Positions 1 through 5,346 of a DNA stretch of 6,989 nt are shown piece after piece. The DNA is taken from assembly GCA_016938095.1 (NCBI GenBank), contig JAFGVG010000393.1:1-6989 (forward strand), given 5' to 3'. A model generated the notes under the pieces. The model was not told the origin of the DNA and made no database searches. It was given only the letters and a program-made list of their open reading frames with translations. Positions within the stretch are counted from its first letter, which is position 1; each line of letters opens with the position of its first letter. This DNA comes from Bacteroidales bacterium (GTDB lineage: Bacteria > Bacteroidota > Bacteroidia > Bacteroidales > UBA10428). A program made the translations under genes and the position numbers.

Positions 1-610
1 CTTTAACCCTGAACCAGGGAATTGGATTTGCCACGGAAGCTATACCATGGGTAAGCTTTTCGCTGGTAATCTCAATAACTGCCTTTAAACCGGCAACATT
101 GTCAACAAACAATTTCCGGCGAATACTATTCCATAAAGCCTTTTCATCGGCACTTAACGTGCCGGCTTTGCGGGCATCCACAATAAGAACCTTGCCCCCG
201 GCCTTTGGAAAAACAGGTTTATCGCCAATCAGGTCTTCAATTGAAACGGTTACGGTTTCGAAACTTCCCTTGCAACTGCCCGATGACGGATCAATCATAA
301 AATCGCGACCGGCTTCCAGTTCGGTTTCATTGACAGTAAGTTTAACCGGCCCCGGAAAGGTGTTGACACCAAGATGAAAGGGCTGGAAAAAATCAGCTGT
401 CAGCGGAGTCAGCCCCATAGTTTTTAATTCCTTGCGGATAAAAGCGGAGGCCTTTGTATCTCCACGACGGGTGTAACCCCTTCCATGCATGTTTTCGGCA
501 CACAATTCCGCCAATACCCCACGGGCATACCGGACATCCTGACCGGTAGCCATGCTTCCTCCGAACAACAAAGCTCCGGCTAAACAAAAAAGCCGGTATA
601 ACCTGAACAT
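1..610 (-). CDS. Secreted M28-family metallopeptidase, N-terminal part (cut by window edge)
   Basis: Reading from the ATG at 610 towards position 1 gives 203 codons with no stop, so the gene continues beyond the window. Residues 1-24 look like a signal peptide: basic start (MFRLYRLF), a hydrophobic stretch to about residue 18, and a probable cleavage site near ATGQ-D. The mature part opens with a helical segment carrying AENMHGRGYTRRGD (38-51) and then KASAFIRKELKTMGL (53-67). FFQPF (74-78), NTFPGPV (83-89) and AGRDFMIDPSSGSCKG (100-115) follow. This order matches the N-terminal region of Bacteroidetes M28 zinc aminopeptidases, which precedes the catalytic domain, often with a PA-type insert. 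The zinc ligands would lie further on and are not visible, so activity cannot be judged. The likely location is periplasmic or outer-membrane associated. The start lies 10 bp after the upstream stop, which implies cotranscription. The family call rests on motif recognition and is fairly secure; substrate is unknown. Confidence 0.72.
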   Translation of the reverse strand, partial: MFRLYRLFCLAGALLFGGSMATGQDVRYARGVLAELCAENMHGRGYTRRGDTKASAFIRKELKTMGLTPLTADFFQPFHLGVNTFPGPVKLTVNETELEAGRDFMIDPSSGSCKGSFETVTVSIEDLIGDKPVFPKAGGKVLIVDARKAGTLSADEKALWNSIRRKLFVDNVAGLKAVIEITSEKLTHGIASVANPIPWFRVK

Positions 611-620
611 TTTGTGAGTG

Positions 621-1598
621 TTAATGATAGTTTGAAAAGTATTTCATGAATTGCGAACGTTCATAAAGTGAGGGATCTCCAATATTCCGGTAATTCAACC
701 TGCCGCGAAAATCATCGGGGGAAGCAAATCCTTTGCGCTCCATCCACTCAGCAATCTCATCATTGATCACTTTAAGTTGCTCTTCGCCTTTTTTGTAAAG
801 AACCGAACATACCTGAACAGCTTTGGCTCCGGCCAATAACAGCTTAATGGCAGCTTTACCATCGTGAATGCCTGTTGAGGCAGCTATATCTATATCCTTA
901 ACCTTGTCGGAAACGATACCCACCCAACGAAGTGACTGCCGTATATCAGATGGATTGCTGAACACGCCCGACGAAGAAAGCTTCATGGCCTCAATGTCAA
1001 TATCGGGCTCGTAGAACCTGTTGAACATCACAACGCCTTTTGCCCCCCTGACATACAAACCTTTAACAAGGGTTACCATGTTGGTAAACTGGTATCCGAT
1101 TTTAATGGCAAGTGGAATATTGATCACATCCTTTACTTTTACCAGCAGATCGTAGTAACGCTTTTCGATTTTTTCTGCGGATGCAGCATCGTCAGCAGCC
1201 ACAAAAAAGACATTCAGCTCCAGTGCATCAGCGCCGGCTTTTTCAATGTCCCTGGCAAAAGAAATCCATTCGCTTACCGACATGCAGTTGATGCTGGCAA
1301 TAACCGGAATTTTAACAGCCCTCTTAGCTCCTTCGATAAGCTGAAGGTAGGTTTCGAGTGCACCGGCTTTGCTATACCCGGTAATATAATCATGCGCCTC
1401 GGGTGAGAGACCGTCTTCTACATGTATCCCCGCCTCATAATTGATTTGTTCTTCAAAAAGCGATTTCAGCACAACAGCTCCTGCGCCGGCATCTTCCATT
1501 TTTCTGATCCTGTCTGTTGAACTGGTTAATCCCGAACTGCTGACAATCACAGGACTGCTTAGTTTCAATCCGAGGTATGTGGTTGATAAGCTTGCCAT
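621..1598 (-). CDS. Dihydroorotate dehydrogenase-like FMN protein, catalytic loop altered
   Basis: This is a 325-residue TIM-barrel flavoprotein of the DHOD-like subgroup, similar in length to class 1 dihydroorotate dehydrogenases. Visible parts are the N-terminal TTYLGLKLSSPVIVSSSG (6-23), VVLKSLFEEQ (42-51), ASINC (101-105), the lysine of LAIKIG (K166), MFNRFYEPDIDIE (191-203), and the C-terminal FMN phosphate region STGIHDGKAAIKLLLAGAKAVQV (241-263, key residues G243, G247, G257). In true DHODs the sequence after ELN is a SCPN-type motif that leads to the catalytic Cys or Ser loop. Here it reads ELNVFFVAAD (127-136), so that motif is missing. The known subgroup is described as keeping the FMN site while lacking catalytic residues, and its reaction is unsettled; I do not assign pyrD. 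The start at 1598 (MASLSTTYLGL) is preferred over an upstream in-frame start at 1676, because the extra 26 residues overlap yggS and match nothing in the family. Gaps to both neighbours are 10 bp. Confidence 0.88.
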   Translation of the reverse strand: MASLSTTYLGLKLSSPVIVSSSGLTSSTDRIRKMEDAGAGAVVLKSLFEEQINYEAGIHVEDGLSPEAHDYITGYSKAGALETYLQLIEGAKRAVKIPVIASINCMSVSEWISFARDIEKAGADALELNVFFVAADDAASAEKIEKRYYDLLVKVKDVINIPLAIKIGYQFTNMVTLVKGLYVRGAKGVVMFNRFYEPDIDIEAMKLSSSGVFSNPSDIRQSLRWVGIVSDKVKDIDIAASTGIHDGKAAIKLLLAGAKAVQVCSVLYKKGEEQLKVINDEIAEWMERKGFASPDDFRGRLNYRNIGDPSLYERSQFMKYFSNYH

Positions 1599-1608
1599 AG
1601 TAAAATAT

Positions 1609-2283
1609 TTAGTGATTATAATTTCGTTCCCCAAAAATAAGACTGCCAATACGCACCATGGTGCTTCCACAAGCAATGGCTATTTCAAAATCGCCTGACA
1701 TGCCCATTGAAAGTGTGTCAAACTTAACATCATCAGCAAAATAGGTATTTTTTATCTCGTCGAAATAGTCTTTAAGTTGCAGAAACTCCCGACGCACCTG
1801 CTGTATATCGTCAGTAAAAGTGGCCATTCCCATAAGTCCTTTCACCTTAACATGGGTGAAATGCCTGAACTGATCCGAGCGAAGCAATTGGTGCGCTTCG
1901 TCGAACGAGAGACCAAATTTACTTTCTTCGCTTGCTATATGCAATTGTAAGAGGCATTCCACCTTCCGGTCGATTCTCATGGCTTCCTTGTTTATTTCCG
2001 CCAGTAACTTAAAACTGTCAACCGAATGAATAAGGCTTACAAAAGGCACAATATACTTTACTTTGTTCGTTTGCAAATGCCCAATCAGATGCCAGGCCGT
2101 ATCGGGCGGCATAAGAGGTTGCTTTTGAAGCATTTCCTGAACCTTGTTCTCGCCAAAAGCACGTTGCCCCGCCTGGTATGCCTCGAGGAGTGCCTCAATG
2201 GGTTTTGTTTTGGACACGGCAATGATTTGCACTTCCTGTGGAATGCGTTTCCTTAAACTGGTTATATGCGCTGCAATAGTCAT
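1609..2283 (-). CDS. yggS: YggS/PLPBP-family pyridoxal 5'-phosphate homeostasis protein
   Basis: This 224-residue cytosolic protein has the length and fold signature of the YggS/YBL036C/PROSC family, which binds PLP and buffers its level without a known enzymatic reaction. The PLP-accepting lysine is expected at K25 in IIAVSKTKP (20-28), followed by AGQRAFGENKVQE (38-50) and WHLIGHLQTNK (64-74). Near the C-terminus come LSMGMSGDFEIAI (191-203) and CGSTMVRIGSLIFGER (205-220), which supply the phosphate-binding Ser/Thr region (S207, T208). The frame stays open upstream to a TTG at 2376. The added residues are rich in Cys, Phe and Tyr and unlike the family, so the ATG at 2283 (MTIAAHITSL) is chosen. 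No Shine-Dalgarno motif is seen, as is normal for Bacteroidetes. It is the first gene of the unit yggS, DHOD-like, M28 peptidase, with a -7-like element upstream. The family assignment is secure; no functional tie to xylose use is apparent. Confidence 0.93.
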   Translation of the reverse strand: MTIAAHITSLRKRIPQEVQIIAVSKTKPIEALLEAYQAGQRAFGENKVQEMLQKQPLMPPDTAWHLIGHLQTNKVKYIVPFVSLIHSVDSFKLLAEINKEAMRIDRKVECLLQLHIASEESKFGLSFDEAHQLLRSDQFRHFTHVKVKGLMGMATFTDDIQQVRREFLQLKDYFDEIKNTYFADDVKFDTLSMGMSGDFEIAIACGSTMVRIGSLIFGERNYNH

Positions 2284-2314
2284 TCGAAAAGGCGATAAAT
2301 ACAATGCATAAAAC

Positions 2315-2322
2315 CAAAAGTA
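2315..2322 (-). promoter_or_regulatory. Candidate Bacteroidetes -7 promoter element ahead of yggS
   Basis: On the minus strand this reads TACTTTTG, a full match to the Bacteroidetes sigma-factor -7 consensus TAnnTTTG. It lies 31 bp before the yggS ATG and just downstream of the T-run that ends the preceding hairpin. That placement suits a new transcription unit starting about 2305-2310. No convincing TTTG-type -33 box at the right spacing is visible; the nearest TTG is at about 2348-2350. An 8-bp match with two free positions can arise by chance in such T-rich DNA, so the call is tentative. Confidence 0.45.
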
Positions 2323-2324
2323 AT

Positions 2325-2427
2325 AAAAAAAAGGTAATGAGCAGGAGCAATCAGTGGTTTCAAAAAAACAGGGCAATGCTCAAATCCCAATTTCTTTTTC
2401 CACCAACCGCTCACTCAGCTCATTACC
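2325..2427 (-). terminator. Long imperfect hairpin plus T8, probable terminator of the xyl operon
   Basis: On the minus strand, GGTAATGAGC (2427-2418) pairs perfectly with GCTCATTACC (2342-2333), and eight T follow at once (2332-2325). Inside, after a 5/2-nt internal loop, GAGCGGTTGGTGG pairs with CCACTGATTGCTC over 13 positions, four of them G-U. After a second small internal loop, an A-rich strand (AAAGAAA) pairs with TTTTTTT, capped by GGG/CCC around a 12-nt loop. Nearly every departure from Watson-Crick pairing within the stems is a G-U pair in the minus-strand RNA, which supports selection as RNA in the xyl direction. It starts 36 bp past the symporter stop. The stem is longer and less G+C-rich at its base than a textbook intrinsic terminator, so it could instead be an mRNA 3'-end stabiliser or a structured regulatory element. 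Confidence 0.6.
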
Positions 2428-2435
2428 GGTGACCA

Positions 2436-2470
2436 TACTTACTACTTACTACTTACTACAAACTACTTAC
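2436..2470. repeat. 7-bp tandem repeat, 5 copies, overlapping the end of the symporter gene
   Basis: On the plus strand the unit TACTTAC occurs at 2436, 2443, 2450 and 2464. The copy at 2457 is a variant, TACAAAC, with two changes. The array is exact in period and fills the 35 bp from inside the last two codons of the symporter gene (Ser-Lys) through its TAG stop into the spacer. On the coding strand it reads as repeated GTAAGTA, which offers stops in several frames, so a change in copy number would hardly lengthen the protein. It is probably a slippage-generated microsatellite. Whether it has a regulatory role cannot be seen. Confidence 0.93.
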
Positions 2471-3845
2471 TTTTCCAGTACCTTTCAATTTCCTCAAGGG
2501 TTTTGCCCTTGGTTTCAGGTACCATTTTCCAAACAAATATGAAAGACAAAACACTCATAATACCATAGAACCAATAAGTTGCAGCACTGCTTAATTCCAT
2601 CATAGCCGGATAAGTAGAGGAAATGAGGTAATTAGCTGTCCATTGCGCTGCCACTGCAATGGCCACTGCACGTCCCCTGATCTTATTCGGAAAGATTTCA
2701 GAAATCAGCACCCAGCAAATGGGTCCCCACGACATCATGAATGAAGCCGTATAAACAATAATGAAAACAAGGGTACTGATACCGATGACATTGAAGAAAG
2801 CCAGTCCGCCAATGGCAAACATACCAAGGGCCATGCCAATTGAACCTACCATCAGTAAAGGCTTCCTGCCCCAACGGTCGACGGTAAAGATGGCCACCAC
2901 CGTGAAAAGCACGTTGATGAGTCCCATTACCACCGTCTGCATCATGGAAGCATCTTTGGCAGCGCCCATGCTCTCGAATATCCGGGGGGCATAATACAAT
3001 GCCACGTTAATACCCACAAATTGCTGAAAAACAGAAAGCAATATACCAATGATAATGACAATTTTACCATAGGCAAATAATTTGGCTGATGATTTCTCAA
3101 CGGTTTCTTCGATGTCGTTGAAAATGGATTTCGCTTTTTCAAGGCCATTGATCCGGGTAAGTATTTGCAGGGCCTTGTCTTTATGTCCTTTTAACGCCAG
3201 ATAACGCGGCGATTCAGGCACAAACGTGAGCAAAAGTCCAAACAAACCTGCCGGTATGGCTTCTGAAAGAAACATCCGTCTCCAGCCAATATTGTCGATC
3301 CATTCGATTGTCTGGCCGCGTGCAATACCCCAGTTTACAAAATACACCACCAGCATGCCGAAAATAATGGCAAACTGGTTCCACGATACCAATTTCCCCC
3401 GGATGTCGGCTGGGGCAATCTCGCCGATGTACATGGGACAGACAGCAGAAGCCAGTCCAACCCCAATACCGCCAACAATGCGGTAGATGTTGAATACATA
3501 CAGCACACCAAGCGACGGTTCTCCCTGTTTAAAAAACAGGAACTCGGGATAGCCTGAGCCCAGGGCCGAAAGGAAAAACAACACTGCTGCAATAAGCAGG
3601 GATTTTTTCCTACCGAATTTCGAAGCAAACATTCCTGATATGATACCTCCGATGATGCATCCGATCAATGCGCTGGAGGTGGTGGCGCCATGCACCCAGG
3701 AGTTTAGTCCCAGGCTGTTGACCAGATATGCCTGCAGCGATTTTTCAGCTCCCGAAATAACAGCAGTATCGTAACCAAACAGCAATCCGCCAATGGTTGC
3801 AACCAGGGTAATGCTGTATATGTAAAAGATATTGCGACCTTTCAT
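2463..3845 (-). CDS. xylE: D-xylose:H+ symporter, MFS sugar porter family (XylE type)
   Basis: This 460-residue inner-membrane protein has 12 predicted membrane segments and closely resembles E. coli XylE (491 residues), being shorter in loops and at the C-terminal tail. Sugar-porter motifs appear in order: GYDTAVISG (24-32), FGRKKS (77-82), YRIVGGIGVG (121-130), PESPR (210-214), DRWGRKP (323-329) and VPETKGKTLEE (442-452). Residues equivalent to the XylE xylose contacts are present: Q157 (WNQFAIIFG), Q274, Q275 and N280 (FQQFVGIN), W378 (PICWVL) and Q401 (AVAAQW). D26, matching the proton-coupling Asp27 of XylE, and the R122 and E195 charge-network residues are also kept. The protein would import D-xylose with a proton. 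It follows xylA by 109 bp containing two inverted repeats, so its expression may be tuned separately from the enzymes. Its last two codons and TAG stop lie in a 7-bp tandem repeat. Substrate assignment is strong from both residues and neighbours. Confidence 0.95.
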   Translation of the reverse strand: MKGRNIFYIYSITLVATIGGLLFGYDTAVISGAEKSLQAYLVNSLGLNSWVHGATTSSALIGCIIGGIISGMFASKFGRKKSLLIAAVLFFLSALGSGYPEFLFFKQGEPSLGVLYVFNIYRIVGGIGVGLASAVCPMYIGEIAPADIRGKLVSWNQFAIIFGMLVVYFVNWGIARGQTIEWIDNIGWRRMFLSEAIPAGLFGLLLTFVPESPRYLALKGHKDKALQILTRINGLEKAKSIFNDIEETVEKSSAKLFAYGKIVIIIGILLSVFQQFVGINVALYYAPRIFESMGAAKDASMMQTVVMGLINVLFTVVAIFTVDRWGRKPLLMVGSIGMALGMFAIGGLAFFNVIGISTLVFIIVYTASFMMSWGPICWVLISEIFPNKIRGRAVAIAVAAQWTANYLISSTYPAMMELSSAATYWFYGIMSVLSFIFVWKMVPETKGKTLEEIERYWKSK

Positions 3846-3864
3846 CTGTTTATTTATTAATTTT

Positions 3865-3890
3865 CAATGGTCAGATGGAACTTACCATTG
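3865..3890 (-). promoter_or_regulatory. 7-bp perfect inverted repeat in the symporter leader
   Basis: CAATGGT (3865-3871) and ACCATTG (3884-3890) are perfect complements separated by 12 nt, ending 19 bp before the symporter start codon. It could form a small stem-loop next to the translation start or act as a dyad operator. It abuts the larger inverted repeat at 3890-3929 and shares one base with it. No T-run follows, so it is not an intrinsic terminator. A 7-bp dyad in about 100 bp is only mildly unlikely by chance. Confidence 0.35.
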
Positions 3891-3929
3891 CAAATAATCA
3901 TGTTCGTGTGTGAGATAATGATAATTTGC
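3890..3929 (-). promoter_or_regulatory. 12-bp near-perfect inverted repeat between xylA and the symporter gene
   Basis: On the minus strand GCAAATTATCAT (3929-3918) pairs with ATGATTATTTGC (3901-3890) at 11 of 12 positions, with a 16-nt spacer. This is unlikely to be chance in a 109-bp gap. It could be an mRNA stem-loop that limits RNA decay or separates enzyme and transporter expression, or a dyad site for a xylose regulator. No T-run follows, so it is not a classic terminator. No TAnnTTTG promoter element is visible nearby; ATTATTTG only resembles one. Confidence 0.5.
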
Positions 3930-3954
3930 TCATGGACGTTTCATCCCGGTAAAA

Positions 3955-5283
3955 CTAAATGTACATATTGATCAACGATTCATACAATTCCTGTTTACCA
4001 CTGGTAACCTTGGGTTCGCCATTTTTAAGGGCAATTTTGGCCAGGTCTTCGAGGTTAAATTTACCTTCTTCAAAAGCCTTGCCATCACCCGAATCAAACG
4101 AAGCGTACCTGTCCTTGCGCATCTTCCGGTAAGGTGATTTATCAAGAATGTCATGTGCAACGGTCAGTGCCCTGGCAAAAGCATCCATAGCCGAAATGTG
4201 TGCAATAAACAAATCATCAAGGTCAGTGGAATTCCTGCGGATTTTGGCATCGAAGTTGGTGCCGCCGCCCTGGAGACCACCTGCCTCAAGAATAACCAGC
4301 ATGGCCTCTACAAGCTCATATATGTCAATGGGGAACTGGTCGGTATCCCAGCCATTGAAATAGTCGCCACGGTTGGCATCGATACTGCCCAGCATTCCGG
4401 CATCGGCAGCAACCTGCAGATCGTGCTGGAAAGTATGACCTGCCAATGTAGCATGATTAACTTCGACATTCAGTTTGAAATCCTTGTCGAGTCCGAAATT
4501 ACGCAGAAAGCCAACAACCGTGGCTGCGTCAAAATCGTATTGGTGTTTGGTGGGCTCCATGGGCTTGGGTTCAATAAAGAACCAACCTTTGAAACCATTC
4601 TTGCGGGCATAATCCTTGGCAGTATGCAGGAATTTGGCCAGGTGTTCCTGTTCGCGTTTCATATTGGTGTTCAACAGGCTCATGTAACCTTCGCGTCCGC
4701 CCCAGAATACATAATTTTCACCGCCCAGCGCTATGGTGGCGTCGAGAGCGTTTTTAACCTGTAAAGCAGCACAGCTAAGCACGTTGAAATCGGGATTGGT
4801 TGAAGCGCCATTCATATACCTCGGATTCGAGAATACATTGGCAGTTCCCCAAAGCAGTTTTACACCCGATTCTTTTTGCTTCTGTGAAGCATAGTCAACC
4901 ATGGTTTTCAAACGTTTCTCGTAATCCCTGAAAAGATCTCCTTCGTCTACCAGGTCAATATCGTGGAAACAATAATAAGGAATACCCATTTTGGTGATGA
5001 ATTCAAAAGCAGCGTCCATTTTATCCTTCGCTTTTTCAATGGGATCAGCGCTGGCATTCCAGGGCATGGGACGGGTGGCTGATCCAAAAGGATCACTTCC
5101 GCCTCCACAGAACGAGTGCCAATAAGCCACTGCAAATTTGAAATGGTCTTTCATGGACTTACCCCCTACCATCCGGTTCTCGTCGTAGCACCTGTAGGCC
5201 AAAGGATTTTTTGATTCATGGCCTTCATACTGGATCTTCCCGATACCCGGGAAAAATTCCTTCTTTCCAATCGTTACTTTCAT
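3955..5283 (-). CDS. xylA: Xylose isomerase, class II (EC 5.3.1.5)
   Basis: This 442-residue cytosolic enzyme interconverts D-xylose and D-xylulose using two divalent metal ions. Its length and N-terminal extension (residues 1-50) mark it as class II, the type of E. coli and Bacteroides. The catalytic pair is in CFHDID (105-110), with H107 and D110. The two metal sites are complete: E238 and K240 in FFIEPKP, E274 and H277 in VEVNHATLAGH, D302 in SIDANRGD, D313 and D315 in NGWDTDQFP, and D345 in NFDAKIRR. These sit at a steady offset of six from the E. coli residues, apart from small differences near the catalytic His. W55 and the loop around FCGGGSDPFG (58-67) are also typical. It lies 60 bp downstream of xylB and 109 bp upstream of the symporter gene. 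The ATG at 5283 follows an A/T-rich leader without Shine-Dalgarno motif. Nothing is truncated or missing. Confidence 0.98.
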   Translation of the reverse strand: MKVTIGKKEFFPGIGKIQYEGHESKNPLAYRCYDENRMVGGKSMKDHFKFAVAYWHSFCGGGSDPFGSATRPMPWNASADPIEKAKDKMDAAFEFITKMGIPYYCFHDIDLVDEGDLFRDYEKRLKTMVDYASQKQKESGVKLLWGTANVFSNPRYMNGASTNPDFNVLSCAALQVKNALDATIALGGENYVFWGGREGYMSLLNTNMKREQEHLAKFLHTAKDYARKNGFKGWFFIEPKPMEPTKHQYDFDAATVVGFLRNFGLDKDFKLNVEVNHATLAGHTFQHDLQVAADAGMLGSIDANRGDYFNGWDTDQFPIDIYELVEAMLVILEAGGLQGGGTNFDAKIRRNSTDLDDLFIAHISAMDAFARALTVAHDILDKSPYRKMRKDRYASFDSGDGKAFEEGKFNLEDLAKIALKNGEPKVTSGKQELYESLINMYI

Positions 5284-5322
5284 ATAATAATTGTTGAATG
5301 TTTATTGAGAACTAATTTATAG

Positions 5323-5346
5323 TAATCCGGTATTTCACCGGTATTA
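5323..5346 (-). other. Small stem-loop overlapping the xylB stop codon
   Basis: On the minus strand TAAT-A-CCGGT (5346-5337) can pair with ACCGG-ATTA (5331-5323). This gives nine pairs around a 5-nt loop (GAAAT) with one bulged A. The same bases also form a direct repeat, AATACCGG twice with an 11-bp step. The xylB TAA stop is the first part of the stem. With no T-run it is not a terminator; an mRNA-processing or stability role between xylB and xylA is possible. It is small enough to be chance. Confidence 0.35.

Noticed and set aside
393..587. A 64-codon minus-strand frame near the left end
   Set aside because: It overlaps the M28 peptidase frame that begins at 610 and has a signal peptide and family motifs. 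The 64-codon frame is a shadow in another register.
1599..1676. Upstream in-frame start for the DHOD-like gene at 1676
   Set aside because: The added 26 residues overlap the coding end of yggS and do not resemble the family N-terminus, which begins at MASLSTTYLG.
2333..2427. The 10-bp terminal inverted repeats as ends of a 95-bp MITE-like element
   Set aside because: The pairing runs inward over most of the element with G-U pairs biased to one RNA strand, T8 follows, and no target-site duplication is visible. An RNA hairpin fits better.
2380..2436. An 18-codon ORF (MVTGNELSERLVEKEIGI) whose start resembles four-helix-bundle proteins found in Bacteroidetes intergenic regions
   Set aside because: The likeness covers only about eight residues, and the same bases form the 5' side of the long hairpin, which explains them better. 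A pseudogene remnant cannot be supported.
4153..4764. A 203-codon open frame on the plus strand, antisense to xylA
   Set aside because: It lies wholly within xylA, whose active-site residues are all in the minus-strand frame. Its translation shows no recognisable domain, and it looks like a shadow of codon bias.
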